From contig NZ_BBIT01000021.1 of assembly GCF_000730625.1 (NCBI RefSeq), positions 1 through 64,000 of the forward strand: DNA of 64,000 nt, read 5' to 3'. The notes under the pieces were generated by a model, which was given only the letters and a program-made list of their open reading frames with translations, did no database searches and was not told where the DNA came from. A program made the translations under genes and the position numbers. The DNA is from Pseudomonas oryzihabitans NBRC 102199 (lineage in GTDB: Bacteria > Pseudomonadota > Gammaproteobacteria > Pseudomonadales > Pseudomonadaceae). This document shows positions 9,010-17,870 of this stretch, in pieces; within the stretch, counting starts at the first letter, position 1; the number at the start of each line of letters is the position of its first letter.

Positions 9010-9087
9010 TCTGCCGGCTGTCGCTGGTTTCGAACCTCGTCCGCGCCAGATCCTCCCTAGGCAAGATGCCTAAGAGAGGAATGACGC

Positions 9088-9525
9088 TTGAGCAAGACGA
9101 CTTCTGCGGCCGATCTCGGTCTGACCCTGGCGCTGGGCGACGAGCCGGCGCTGTTCGGCTGGTTCCTGGCCAGCTACCTGTTCGGCAAGCGCATCTCCCA
9201 GACCATCGCTGCCCAGGCCTGGACGGTGCTCTATCGCAAATATGGCCGCGACACGCCGCGCAAGCTGCTCAATCTGAGCTGGCAGCAACTGGTCAACTAT
9301 CTCGGCGAAGGCCACTACCGGCGTTATGACGAGAGCACCGCCACGCGCCTGCTGGATGTCTGTCGTCATCTGCAGGAAGACTATGGCGGCAGTTTTCTCA
9401 AGCTACGTGACACCAGCGCCGATCGTGCGGATTTCGAGCGCCGCCTGCAGACCCTGAAGGGGGTGGGCCCCAAGACCTGCGAGATCTTCATGCGCGAGGC
9501 CGGGCCCTTGCTGTTTCCCGACTGA
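9088..9525 (+). CDS. small helix-hairpin-helix (endonuclease III-like) protein
   Basis: A 145-residue protein with a TTG start, chosen because AGAGGA (9075-9080) sits 7 bases before it. The C-terminal LKGVGPKTCEIFMRE is a helix-hairpin-helix of the HhH-GPD DNA glycosylase superfamily. The iron-sulfur cysteines of EndoIII are absent and the protein is much shorter than Nth or MutY. The catalytic Lys/Asp pair could not be placed with confidence, so enzymatic activity is uncertain. It follows the globin by 78 bases and may be transcribed from that operon or on its own. A perfect hairpin follows it. Confidence 0.7.
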   Translation: MSKTTSAADLGLTLALGDEPALFGWFLASYLFGKRISQTIAAQAWTVLYRKYGRDTPRKLLNLSWQQLVNYLGEGHYRRYDESTATRLLDVCRHLQEDYGGSFLKLRDTSADRADFERRLQTLKGVGPKTCEIFMREAGPLLFPD

Positions 9526-9530
9526 ATGCA

Positions 9531-9555
9531 CACCGCCGGCATGGGGCCGGCGGTG
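9531..9555. terminator. bidirectional hairpin between convergent genes
   Basis: CACCGCCGGC (9531-9540) and GCCGGCGGTG (9546-9555) form a perfect 10-bp stem with a 5-base loop, placed between convergent genes. There is no strong T-run on either strand, so termination could be partial. Confidence 0.6.
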
Positions 9556-9576
9556 TTCACGACGGACGGAAGACTG

Positions 9577-10683
9577 TTATTTGCCCAGGTCCGCCTTGAG
9601 ACGGCTGCCGGCATAGGCCTGGGCGTCCTTGGCCTTCTGCACCACCGCAGCGGTGCCGAAGAACTCGTGGGTGACGCCCGGATAGACCTTGCGCTCCACT
9701 TGGACGCCGGCCTGGCGCAGGGCGGTCTCCAGGAAGCCACCGTCGTCACGCAGGGGATCGATCTCGGCATTGACGATGGTCACCGGCGGCAGGCCGGCGA
9801 GGTCGGCGCGAGTCAGGTCCAGGCGCGGATCCTTGAGATCGGCGGGCGTACGGGTCACCTGTTCGACGAACCACAGCATCATCGGCCGATTGAGCGGCTT
9901 GGCGTCCGCATACTGCTCGTAGGACGGGGTATGGGTGTTGGTCTGGGCCACCGGATAGACCGACAGCACGTGCTTGGGTGCGGTGAGACCGGCCTTGCGG
10001 GCGGCCACGGCGGTCGCCACCGCCAGGTTGCCCCCGGCGCTTTCACCGGCCAGGGCCAGCCGCTGGGAATCGCCGTTGAGCGAGCCGGCGTGGGTGGTCA
10101 CCCAGCGATAGGCCGCCAGGGCGTCATCATGGGCAGCGGGAAACTTGTATTCGGGCGCCTGGCGATAGTCCACCGAGACCACGATGGCATTGGCCTGCTT
10201 GGCCAGACCGCGGGCGCCACCGTCGTAAACGTTGCGATCGGCGAACACCCAGCCGCCGCCGTGGAAGTAGAGGATGACCGGGAAGGGACCCTGGCCCTCG
10301 GGGGTGTAGATGCGGGCGGGCAGCACCCCGGCGGCGCCATCCACAGCACGGTCGACGCTGGTCACGCCGGGTACCAGGGCCTCAGGCTGGGTGGGACGAC
10401 CCTCGTCCTGCAGGACACCCTTGACCGCATCGGCGATGGTAGGCTGTTGGCGGGCCTGCTGAGCGGTGAGTTTTTCCACGGCCTTGGGATCGAAGCTGGC
10501 GTATTTGTTCAGCACCTTCTGCATGTCGGCATCGGTGCGCGCCATGCTCTTGGCATTGCTGATCGCCTCGGCACCCAGAGAACGTTTTTCCGGATCGCGG
10601 GCGCAGCCGGTCAGAGCCAGACCGGCGCCAACCAGAGCGAGGGCGAGGAGGGTGGGTTTGCTACGCAAGACGGATAGCGGCAT
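9577..10683 (-). CDS. alpha/beta-hydrolase lipoprotein, HSL-type esterase
   Basis: A 368-residue predicted lipoprotein. I start at ATG 10683 because it yields a proper signal (MPLSVLRSKPTLLALALVGA...) ending in LTGC; an in-frame start 13 codons earlier would push the signal inward. The hormone-sensitive-lipase family features are clear: oxyanion motif HGGG (LYFHGGGWVF), VDYRQAPEYKFP, nucleophile GESAGG, Asp in IVNAEIDPLRDDG, and catalytic His in GVTHEFFG. It is probably a carboxylesterase anchored to an envelope membrane. Its substrate is unknown. It diverges from a small exported protein. Confidence 0.88.
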   Translation of the reverse strand: MPLSVLRSKPTLLALALVGAGLALTGCARDPEKRSLGAEAISNAKSMARTDADMQKVLNKYASFDPKAVEKLTAQQARQQPTIADAVKGVLQDEGRPTQPEALVPGVTSVDRAVDGAAGVLPARIYTPEGQGPFPVILYFHGGGWVFADRNVYDGGARGLAKQANAIVVSVDYRQAPEYKFPAAHDDALAAYRWVTTHAGSLNGDSQRLALAGESAGGNLAVATAVAARKAGLTAPKHVLSVYPVAQTNTHTPSYEQYADAKPLNRPMMLWFVEQVTRTPADLKDPRLDLTRADLAGLPPVTIVNAEIDPLRDDGGFLETALRQAGVQVERKVYPGVTHEFFGTAAVVQKAKDAQAYAGSRLKADLGK

Positions 10684-10993
10684 GGCGGAAATCCTGTGCG
10701 AATTCAGAGGGCCTACCTGCAAACCGACATGCTTATCGCGCGAGAGGTTCCGGCGGACCGCTGGCAGGTACCTGGCGATCGGCCTGCTGGGATTGCTGGG
10801 TAGCCAGGCCGTCGCCGAGCCGGCGGCCTACTGGCGCTGGCGCAGCAACACCGATGGTCAGGACTTCTGTACCCAGACGCCGCCGGGGCCGGGTTGGGTC
10901 CGGATCGCGGGGCCCTTTCGCGATCTGCAGTGTCGCGAGGCGGGCAGTCTGCCCCTGCGCCGCTGGGCCGCGCCGCCGCAACAGTCCCGCTAG
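10682..10993 (+). CDS. small exported protein, unknown function
   Basis: An open frame of up to 103 residues. The recognisable part is a signal-like hydrophobic helix (RYLAIGLLGLLGSQAVA) then a short mature domain of about 50 residues, with WRWRSNTDGQDFCTQTPPG and RDLQC, that is two cysteines and a tryptophan-rich start. The start is uncertain: ATG 10682 is the only nearby standard start codon but leaves a long N-terminal lead before the signal. The stop overlaps the stop of the convergent TRAP gene by four bases. I cannot assign a family. Confidence 0.45.
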   Translation: MAEILCEFRGPTCKPTCLSRERFRRTAGRYLAIGLLGLLGSQAVAEPAAYWRWRSNTDGQDFCTQTPPGPGWVRIAGPFRDLQCREAGSLPLRRWAAPPQQSR

Positions 10994-11973
10994 TTCGAGG
11001 TTTCCGCCGCCTTGAGCAGCGAGGCGCCGAGCTCGCCTTCGTAACGCTGCCACACAGGGCGCATGGCGTCCCGCCAGCGCGCCCGTTGTTCGGGAGTGAG
11101 GGTGATGATCTCGCTGCCACCCGCGGCGGCGATGCGCGCCCGATCACGCTGGTTTTCCGCCTCGGATTGCTTTTTCACCTCGAAGGTCACCTGGTCGATG
11201 ATCTCTTCCAGGGTACTGCGTACGGCGAAGGGCAGGGTGCGCCAGCGATCCGCCTTGACGATCAGCATGTAGTCGAGGGCGCCATGGTTGCTCTCGGTGA
11301 AATAGCGCTGCTGCTGGTCGAGACGCTGGCTCCAGTAATTGGACCAGGTGTTCTCGGTGGCATTGACGGTGCCCGTGGTGAGCGCCTGCAAGGTCTGGTT
11401 GAAGGGCAGCCTGACCGCCGTGGCGCCCAGGGCCTCGAACTGGCTCTGCAGGACGTCGGAGTTCTGGATGCGGAACACCAGTCCCTTGGCATCGCCGGGT
11501 TCGCGCAGGGGCTTGCGCGCCGACAGCTGCTTGAGGCCGTTGGGCCAGTAGGCCAGGCCGATGACCCCGGCTGGCTCCAGGCTCTGCAGCAGCTGGCGAC
11601 CGCTGGGCCGGGCCTGGAAGTGATCGAGGGCCGCACGACTCTCGAACAGGAAGGGCAGGTCGAACAGCTTGAGCTTGGGACTGAGTTCGGTGAGTTTGCT
11701 GATCGCCGGCGCCAGGATGTCGACCTTGCCGTCCTGCAGCGCCTGGAGTTCGTTGGCATCGGTAAAGGCCGTGCCGCTGGGCAGCACCTCCACCTGGACC
11801 TGCCCGGCGAGACGCTGCGCCACCAGCTGCTGGAACAGCTGAGCACCCTTGCCCTTGGGGGTCTCCGGCGCTACCACATGGGAAAACCTCAGAGTAATGA
11901 CGTCAGCGTAGCTGGATGTCATGGGCAGGGCGGCGGAGAGCAGGGCGCAAAGGCCCAGGATCGACGACTTCAT
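10990..11973 (-). CDS. TRAP transporter substrate-binding protein, DctP type
   Basis: A 327-residue periplasmic binding protein with a signal peptide ending at SSYAD. ITLRFSHVVAPETPKGKGA near the N terminus and the central GLVFRIQNSDVLQSQFEALGATAV with LPFNQTLQALTTGTVNATENTW are hallmark DctP segments, including the Arg that pairs with substrate carboxylates. TRAP systems also need DctQ and DctM membrane subunits, but neither is in this window, so this is an orphan receptor here or works with a distant permease. A C4-dicarboxylate-like ligand is likely for the family, not proven. Confidence 0.88.
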   Translation of the reverse strand: MKSSILGLCALLSAALPMTSSYADVITLRFSHVVAPETPKGKGAQLFQQLVAQRLAGQVQVEVLPSGTAFTDANELQALQDGKVDILAPAISKLTELSPKLKLFDLPFLFESRAALDHFQARPSGRQLLQSLEPAGVIGLAYWPNGLKQLSARKPLREPGDAKGLVFRIQNSDVLQSQFEALGATAVRLPFNQTLQALTTGTVNATENTWSNYWSQRLDQQQRYFTESNHGALDYMLIVKADRWRTLPFAVRSTLEEIIDQVTFEVKKQSEAENQRDRARIAAAGGSEIITLTPEQRARWRDAMRPVWQRYEGELGASLLKAAETSN

Positions 11974-12139
11974 GGCAGGTCCTGGTGATTTTTCTTGGAA
12001 TCCTTGTAGGCGTACTTTACCAGTGCGACGTCAGGTCGCAGGGCCTGTGGGAAGGCGTTGGCTGCCGTTTGGCGGATGACCGGGAGAATCGGCGTCGCGC
12101 TGGCGTTCTAACGACCACATCCAAGAGAAGGAAGCGCCC

Positions 12140-12973
12140 ATGAATACCGCTCAAACCGTTCGTTTGCCCGATGGCACTACCGTTCCGGCGCTGGGCCAGG
12201 GTACCTGGCGCATGGGCGAGAACGCGGATCTGCATCGCCAGGAGGTCAGTGCCCTGCGCCAGGGACTGGACCTTGGACTCACCCTGATCGACACCGCCGA
12301 GATGTATGGCGAAGGCCGCGCCGAGGAACTGGTGGGCGAGGCCATTGCCGGGCGGCGGGACGAGGTCTTCCTGGTGAGCAAGTTCTATCCGAAGAACGCC
12401 ACCGAAGCCGGCGTACCCCTCGCCTGCGAGCGCAGCCTGAAGCGCCTGGGTACCGATGTCATCGACCTCTATCTGCTGCACTGGCGCGGCCAGGTGCCAC
12501 TGATCGAGACGGTCATGGCGCTAGAGAAGCTGCGCGACGAAGGCAAGATCCGCCACTGGGGCGTTTCCAACCTCGACACCAGCGACATGCTCGAATTGAA
12601 CGATGATCGCTGCAGCGCCAATCAGGTCCTCTACAACCTGGAACAGCGCGGTATCGAGCATGACCTGCTGCCCTGGTGCCAGCGTCAGCAGATGCCCCTG
12701 ATGGCCTATTGTCCGCTGGGGCAGGGCGGGGATCTGCTGCGCCACCCGGCCCTGGCTACCCTGGCCGAACGGCATCAGGCCACCCCGGCGCAGATCGCCC
12801 TGGCCTGGGTGCTGCGTCAGCCGGGTGTGATCGCCATTCCCAAGGCCGGCGATGCCGGACATCTGGAAGAGAATGCGCGGGCCCTGGATCTGCGCCTGAG
12901 CGAAGAGGACTTCGCCCTGCTCGACGGCGCCTTTCCGCCGCCGCAAGCCAAGAGTCCGCTGGCGATCATCTAG
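12140..12973 (+). CDS. aldo/keto reductase
   Basis: A 277-residue TIM-barrel oxidoreductase, cytoplasmic, NADPH-linked by family. The catalytic tetrad is complete: D51 and Y56 (IDTAEMYGEG), K81 (LVSKFYP) and H114 (LYLLHW). The NADP-binding end VIAIPKAGDAGHLEENARALDL is typical. The ribosome site AGAGAAGGAAG lies a few bases before ATG 12140. It stands alone, divergent from the TRAP gene and convergent with mnmC (4-base overlap of stops). The substrate is unknown. Confidence 0.9.
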   Translation: MNTAQTVRLPDGTTVPALGQGTWRMGENADLHRQEVSALRQGLDLGLTLIDTAEMYGEGRAEELVGEAIAGRRDEVFLVSKFYPKNATEAGVPLACERSLKRLGTDVIDLYLLHWRGQVPLIETVMALEKLRDEGKIRHWGVSNLDTSDMLELNDDRCSANQVLYNLEQRGIEHDLLPWCQRQQMPLMAYCPLGQGGDLLRHPALATLAERHQATPAQIALAWVLRQPGVIAIPKAGDAGHLEENARALDLRLSEEDFALLDGAFPPPQAKSPLAII

Positions 12974-14907
12974 CCGCCGCGAATCAACCGGCGCAGGGGG
13001 AAACGACTGGGGTGGCAGGCCTCGGCCACCTGCCGCGCCACCGGCAGGGGCTCGTCTTCCAGCCACGCCGCCAGCAGTTCGGCGGCCAGCGGGGTGGTGA
13101 CCAGGCCACGGGAGCCGTGCGCCAGATTGACATAGAGTCCCTCGCGCCAGGGCGCAGGCTGCTCGGGTACCTGGCGGGCGTCGTAGGCCAGTGCCTGGTA
13201 GCGCTGGGCGAAGAGGTCTTCGTCCACCACCGGGCCGACCAGGGGCAGGTAATCCGGCGAGGTACAGCGGAAAGCCACGCGACCTTCCAGTTTCTCGGCT
13301 GCATAGCCTGCCGCTAACGCGGGTGACAATTCGGCGAGCAGGTGCAGGTTGCTCTGGTGTTCCACCTGGCTGGGTTCGGTGTCGCTCCGGTCGAACACGA
13401 AGCTGGCGCCCAGGCAGTGCCGACCTTCCCGCGCCGGGGCGAGATAGCCTTCGCCGCAGACCACGGTGGCCAGCGCCTGGCTATCCGGGGTTTCCGGCAG
13501 CGCGGACAGCTGTCCGCGGATCGCCTTCAGCGGCAGGCCGGGCAGCAGCGTTCGGGCCTGGGCGGCGCTGGCCACCACGACCACCGCCGCCGTCAGCGGC
13601 TCGCCCTGGGTGCTGGCCTGCCAGCCGTGCTCGGTCTGCTGGAGGGCGGTCACCTCGGTATGGGTGACCAGCCCGATATTCGGATGGGCCAGCCAGTGCG
13701 CGCACAGCGCCGGCGGATGCACCCAGCCTCCTTCCGGAAAGAACAGGCCCCCCGCCGTGAGACCGATTCCGGCCCTGTCGCTGGCGGCGTCGCTGTCCAG
13801 GGGCTGCAGCAGATCGGCGGGGAAGTGCGCGGCCAGTTGCGCCTGCCGCTGGGCGTCCTTGTCCGTCAGCGCCAGTTGCAGCACCCCGCAGGGTGACCAG
13901 GTCGCGCCCGTCGGCAGGGCCTGCAATTGGCGCAGGGTCAGGCCGAAGCCATCGAGGATCAGCCGACTGAGCGGGGTGTCATGGGCCGACAGCTTGAGAT
14001 AGAGCACGCCCTGGGGATTGCCGGAGGCCTCCTGGGCGGGCGCCCCGTGGCGCTCGACGACCCGGACCTGCCAGCCGCGGCGGGCCAGGCTGGCGGCGGT
14101 GGCGCAACCGGCCAGGCCGGCGCCTATGACCAGGGCCGTGCGCGGGCCCTGGGGGCGCGGTGGGCGGGCATACCAGGGCACGGGATCAGGGGCGACGGGG
14201 CGTTCCAGCACGCCGGCCAACATTTCGCGCTTGTGGCCGAAGCCGGGCACCTTGGCCATGGCGAAGCCGGCCTCGTTGAGACCACGGCGGACGAAGCCGG
14301 CGCAGGTAAAGGTCGCCAGGGTGGTGCCGGCATGGGACAGCCGCGCCAGTTCGGCGAACAGCGCGGGCGTCCACATCTCGGGGTTCTTGGCCGGGGCGAA
14401 GCCGTCCAGGAACCAGGCATCGCACCGGGCATCCAGTTCGGGCAGGCGCTCCAGCACATCGCCGACCAGCAGGGTCAGGGTGATGCGCCCGTCGCCCAGG
14501 ATCAGCCGCTGGAAGCCTGGATGGATCGCCTGGTACTGCCGCTGCAGCGCCGCGCTGTAGGGGGCGAGTTCCGGCCAGAGACTCAGCGCCTGGGCGAGAT
14601 CGGCGGCGGTCAGCGGAAAGCGCTCGACGCTGACGAAATGCAGGCGCGCTTCCTGTGGTGCCAGGGCGTCGAAAAGTTGCCAGGCGCAGAGGAAGTTGAG
14701 GCCGGTGCCGAAACCCGTCTCGCCGATGGTGAAGACTTCGCCCGGCGCCAGCGCGGCGAAGCGTTCGGCCAGGCGATTCTGCTGCAGGAAGACATAGCGC
14801 GTCTCTTCCAGACCGCTGGCGCGGGAAAAATAGACGTCGCCATAGGTGCGGGAGAGGGGTTGCCCGGAGGCATCCCAGTCGAGCTGGGCGTGCTGGAAAT
14901 CGGTCAT
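12970..14907 (-). CDS. mnmC: bifunctional tRNA wobble-uridine enzyme MnmC
   Basis: A 645-residue fusion. The C-terminal FAD oxidoreductase half (from about residue 250, ALVIGAGLAGCATAAS) removes the carboxymethyl from cmnm5(s2)U34. The N-terminal methyltransferase half (GETGFGTGLNFLCAW and DAWFLDGFAPAKNPEMW) then methylates nm5 to mnm5(s2)U34. Length and domain order match MnmC. With cmoA and cmoB at the left edge, this is the third wobble-uridine modification gene in the first 15 kb, though not in an operon with them. Confidence 0.95.
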   Translation of the reverse strand: MTDFQHAQLDWDASGQPLSRTYGDVYFSRASGLEETRYVFLQQNRLAERFAALAPGEVFTIGETGFGTGLNFLCAWQLFDALAPQEARLHFVSVERFPLTAADLAQALSLWPELAPYSAALQRQYQAIHPGFQRLILGDGRITLTLLVGDVLERLPELDARCDAWFLDGFAPAKNPEMWTPALFAELARLSHAGTTLATFTCAGFVRRGLNEAGFAMAKVPGFGHKREMLAGVLERPVAPDPVPWYARPPRPQGPRTALVIGAGLAGCATAASLARRGWQVRVVERHGAPAQEASGNPQGVLYLKLSAHDTPLSRLILDGFGLTLRQLQALPTGATWSPCGVLQLALTDKDAQRQAQLAAHFPADLLQPLDSDAASDRAGIGLTAGGLFFPEGGWVHPPALCAHWLAHPNIGLVTHTEVTALQQTEHGWQASTQGEPLTAAVVVVASAAQARTLLPGLPLKAIRGQLSALPETPDSQALATVVCGEGYLAPAREGRHCLGASFVFDRSDTEPSQVEHQSNLHLLAELSPALAAGYAAEKLEGRVAFRCTSPDYLPLVGPVVDEDLFAQRYQALAYDARQVPEQPAPWREGLYVNLAHGSRGLVTTPLAAELLAAWLEDEPLPVARQVAEACHPSRFPLRRLIRGG

Positions 14908-14962
14908 GAGCGGCGCGGCCTGGGATTCAGGGCGCGCAGTCTAAAGGATCGAGCGCAGGCGG

Positions 14963-15178
14963 TCAGATGTTGCTGACGGATTGGCGCATCAGGCCCTGAG
15001 AGGTCTGCAGCCGCTCGACGTAGCGATCGATCTGGTTGAGGGCTTCTTCGCGGCTGAAGAAGGGGCCTTCCAGGGTGCCCTCGCGGGTGGTGAAGAAAAA
15101 CTGACCGTTGACCACGCTGACGCGCTCGCTACGGAAATGGGTGCTGGCACCGGGGTCGTCATTACGTTTGCCTAACAT
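14963..15178 (-). CDS. small DUF6316-like protein
   Basis: A 71-residue cytoplasmic protein. The start ATG 15178 is chosen because GAGGAG stands about 8 bases upstream; an in-frame upstream extension has no such site. The sequence has an acidic/basic N terminus (MLGKRNDDPG), RSERVSVVNGQFFFTTREG and a helical end, ERLQTSQGLMRQSV. It resembles the DUF6316 family common in Pseudomonas. Function unknown. It lies upstream of mnmC with 55 bases between. Confidence 0.75.
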   Translation of the reverse strand: MLGKRNDDPGASTHFRSERVSVVNGQFFFTTREGTLEGPFFSREEALNQIDRYVERLQTSQGLMRQSVSNI

Positions 15179-15386
15179 GAGAATCTCCTCCTCGTCTTGC
15201 CAACAGACCATGGCGAGCGCTGCGGGTTGCCCCGCTCGGCCAAATGGCGGTCCGTCGATCTTCCTTAGGTGTAGCACCCTAGCGGCCGCTGCGCCTGGGT
15301 GGAAAAAGCGCGACGAAATTGTGAGGGACATCACGCAGCACAGGGCGTAGCCGCCGGACGATGGCCCTGGACGGGTCGTCTTTCGC

Positions 15387-15396
15387 GTTATAACCA
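15387..15396. promoter_or_regulatory. GTTATAAC palindrome upstream of lsfA
   Basis: GTTATAACCA at 15387-15396, about 80 bases before the lsfA start. The same 10-mer recurs upstream of ssuE (16166-16175). Both transcription units are sulfur-starvation genes in Pseudomonas, so a shared regulator such as CysB is plausible. Confidence 0.45.
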
Positions 15397-15475
15397 CAGC
15401 GTGATCCGATCTTTCCCGCCCGCTCTGGTGGGCGGCATAGTGCCGCTATCCCTACCTGCATCAGGAGAACTGCCA

Positions 15476-16114
15476 ATGACCATCCGTCTGGGCGACATCG
15501 CCCCCGATTTCGAACAGGATTCCAGCCTGGGTCGCATCCGCTTCCACGAGTGGCTGGGCGACAGCTGGGGCGTGCTCTTCTCCCATCCGGCCGACTTCAC
15601 TCCGGTCTGCACCACCGAACTGGGCCTCACCGCCAAGCTCAAGGACGAATTCGCCAAGCGCGACGTCAAGGTGATCGCCCTCTCGGTGGACGGCCTGGAA
15701 TCGCACCAGGGCTGGATCAAGGACATCGAGGAAACCCAGGCGACCGCCGTGGGCTTTCCGATCCTGGCCGACGCCGATCGCAGTGTCTCGACCCTCTACG
15801 ACATGATCCACCCCAACGCCAACGACACCCTCACGGTGCGCTCGCTGTTCATCATCGATCCGCAAAAGAAGGTGCGGCTGTCGATCACCTATCCGGCCAG
15901 CACCGGACGCAATTTCGACGAGATCCTGCGGGTGATCGATTCCCTGCAGCTCACCGACAATCACAAGGTGGCGACCCCGGGCAACTGGAAGGATGGCGAT
16001 GACGTGGTCATCGTGCCGTCGCTCAAGGACGAAGAAGAACTCAAGCGCCGTTTCCCCAAGGGCTACACCACGGTGAAGCCCTATCTGCGCCTGACCCCGC
16101 AGCCCAATCGCTGA
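15476..16114 (+). CDS. lsfA: 1-Cys peroxiredoxin LsfA
   Basis: A 212-residue Prx6-type peroxiredoxin that reduces peroxides with a single peroxidatic Cys45 (PVCTTE, within FSHPADFTPVCTTELG). The long C-terminal arm (KVATPGNWKDGDDVVIVPS) is typical of the 1-Cys class. ATG 15476 follows AGGAG at 8-base spacing; a longer in-frame opening upstream lacks support. In pseudomonads lsfA is induced by sulfate limitation and lies beside the ssu operon, exactly as here. It probably protects against oxidants when sulfonates serve as sulfur source. Confidence 0.93.
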   Translation: MTIRLGDIAPDFEQDSSLGRIRFHEWLGDSWGVLFSHPADFTPVCTTELGLTAKLKDEFAKRDVKVIALSVDGLESHQGWIKDIEETQATAVGFPILADADRSVSTLYDMIHPNANDTLTVRSLFIIDPQKKVRLSITYPASTGRNFDEILRVIDSLQLTDNHKVATPGNWKDGDDVVIVPSLKDEEELKRRFPKGYTTVKPYLRLTPQPNR

Positions 16115-16130
16115 CACCTGCGGTGACAAG

Positions 16131-16157
16131 AAAACCCCGGCTTCGGCCGGGGTTTTT
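16131..16157 (+). terminator. intrinsic terminator of lsfA
   Basis: CCCCGGC (16135-16141), TTCG loop, GCCGGGG (16146-16152), then TTTTT. A-run before and T-run after make it usable on both strands. Confidence 0.92.
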
Positions 16158-16164
16158 GTTTTCT

Positions 16165-16175
16165 GGTTATAACCA
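16165..16175. promoter_or_regulatory. GGTTATAACC palindrome upstream of ssuE
   Basis: GGTTATAACCA at 16165-16175, a perfect 10-bp palindrome about 100 bases before ssuE, sharing GTTATAACCA with the lsfA upstream region. Likely part of the sulfur-starvation control region; the regulator is inferred. Confidence 0.45.
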
Positions 16176-16277
16176 AGTGCCTAAAGGATATTTTTAGGGA
16201 ATAAGCACCCCTTGCTAAGGTCCGCTCATTCCTTTTCGAGCGGCGCGACACCGCTCCTTTTTATCCTGGAGGCGGCG

Positions 16278-16865
16278 ATGCAGGTGGTGACTTTGGCGGG
16301 TAGTCCGGGAGCGCGGTCGCGCTCCACCGGCGTGCTGGATCTGGCAGCGAACTGGCTGCAGGTGCGCGGTGTGGAATTGTCGCGCTGGCGTATCCAGGAC
16401 TTTCCCGCCGCCGACCTCATCGGCGCCCGTTTCGACAGTCCGCCGGTGGTGGAACTGATCGCCCAGTTGCAAGCCGCCGATGGCCTGGTGATCGCCACCC
16501 CGGTGTACAAGGCCTCCCTGGCCGGCGCCCTCAAGACCCTGCTGGACCTGCTGCCCGAACGCGCCCTGACCCATAAGGTGGTGCTGCCCCTGGCCACCGC
16601 TGGTTCCAGCGGTCACCTGCTGGCCATCGACTACGCGCTGAAGCCGGTGCTCTCGGCGCTCAAGGCCCAGGAAATCCTCAATGGCGTCTTCGCCGACGAC
16701 AGCCAGGTCAGCTACACCGAGACCGGCGTCGACCTGACCCCGGCGCTGGAGCAGCGCCTGCACGAATCCCTCGAACAATTCCACGCGGCCCTGGTGCGGC
16801 GTCCCCAACCCCTGACCCCCGAGCTGCTGGCCGATCGCATCGGTCAGGCGCGCTGGGGCATCTGA
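16278..16865 (+). CDS. ssuE: NADPH-dependent FMN reductase SsuE
   Basis: A 195-residue flavodoxin-like FMN reductase that supplies reduced FMN to the monooxygenase SsuD. The phosphate-binding loop [11 protein letters not shown] at the N terminus and [21 protein letters not shown] are characteristic. ATG 16278 follows TGGAGG; a longer opening to 16212 is unsupported. First gene of ssuEADCBF, which takes sulfur from aliphatic sulfonates. Confidence 0.94.
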   Translation: MQVVTLAGSPGARSRSTGVLDLAANWLQVRGVELSRWRIQDFPAADLIGARFDSPPVVELIAQLQAADGLVIATPVYKASLAGALKTLLDLLPERALTHKVVLPLATAGSSGHLLAIDYALKPVLSALKAQEILNGVFADDSQVSYTETGVDLTPALEQRLHESLEQFHAALVRRPQPLTPELLADRIGQARWGI

Positions 16866-16880
16866 CCAGGAGCGTTAGTC

Positions 16881-17846
16881 ATGCAGTTCTCCTTCACCCG
16901 TTCGCTGCTCGCCGTTTCCCTGCTGACCCTGGCCGCCGGCCTGGCCCAGGCGGAAGAGACGGTGCGCATCGGCTATCAGAAGTACGGCACCCTGATCACC
17001 CTCAAGGCCCGCGGCACCCTGGAGCAGCGCCTGGCCAAGGACGGCGTCAAGGTGCAGTGGACCGAATTCCCCGGCGGCCCGCAGCTGCTGGAAGGCCTCA
17101 ACGTCGGCAGCATCGATTTCGGCGTGACCGGGGAGACCCCGCCGGTGTTCGCCCAGGCCGCCGGCGCCGATCTGGTCTATGTGGCCCACGAGCCGCCGGC
17201 GCCCACCAGCGAAGCCATCCTGGTGCCCAAGGACTCGGCCATCCAGTCGCTGGCCGATCTCAGGGGCAAGAAGATCGCCCTGAACAAGGGTTCCAACGTT
17301 CACTACCTGCTGGTGCAGGCGCTGGCCAAGGCCGGTATCCCCTACAAGGACATCCAGCCGGTCTACCTGCCGCCCGCCGATGCCCGCGCCGCCTTCGAGC
17401 GCGGCGCGGTGGATGCCTGGGTGATCTGGGATCCCTATCAGGCCGCCGCCGAGACCCAGTTGCAGGCGCGCACCCTGACCGATGCCACCGGCCTCGCCGA
17501 CAACCACCAGTTCTATCTGGCCACCCGCAGCTTCGCCAAGGCCCATCCCGAACAGGTCGGCGCCATCGTCGACGAGGTGCGCTCGGTGGGCGAGTGGGCC
17601 AAGGCCCACCCCGACCAGGTCGCCGCCCAGGTGGCGCCGCTGCTGAACCTGCCGCTGGACACCGCCGAACGGGTGGTCAAGCGCCAGGGCTATGGCGCCC
17701 GCTTCATCAGTCCCGAGGTGGCGGCGCAGCAGCAGAAGATCGCCGACGCCTTCACCGCCCTCAAGTTGATTCCCAAGCCGCTGGTCATCCGCGACGTGGT
17801 GTGGACCCCGCCCGCCAGTCTGCAGACCGCTGCCGCCAAACCCTGA
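16881..17846 (+). CDS. ssuA: aliphatic sulfonate-binding periplasmic protein SsuA
   Basis: A 321-residue solute-binding protein with a signal peptide cleaved after LAQA (residues 1-22 or so). VRIGYQKYGTLITLKARG and FPGGPQLLEGLNVGSIDFGVTGETPPVFAQAAGAD are the family's ligand-binding segments. It delivers sulfonates to the SsuBC ABC transporter. It lies 15 bases after ssuE. Confidence 0.95.
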   Translation: MQFSFTRSLLAVSLLTLAAGLAQAEETVRIGYQKYGTLITLKARGTLEQRLAKDGVKVQWTEFPGGPQLLEGLNVGSIDFGVTGETPPVFAQAAGADLVYVAHEPPAPTSEAILVPKDSAIQSLADLRGKKIALNKGSNVHYLLVQALAKAGIPYKDIQPVYLPPADARAAFERGAVDAWVIWDPYQAAAETQLQARTLTDATGLADNHQFYLATRSFAKAHPEQVGAIVDEVRSVGEWAKAHPDQVAAQVAPLLNLPLDTAERVVKRQGYGARFISPEVAAQQQKIADAFTALKLIPKPLVIRDVVWTPPASLQTAAAKP

Positions 17847-17870
17847 TTTCGCCTGCTGGAGAAAGCCCCC

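Noticed and set aside
9088-9525. Functional endonuclease III
   Set aside because: Too short, no Fe-S cysteines, and the catalytic pair was not located; only the helix-hairpin-helix relation is supported.
15299-15475. N-terminal extension of LsfA
   Set aside because: The open frame continues upstream, but the family start and an AGGAG site both point to ATG 15476.
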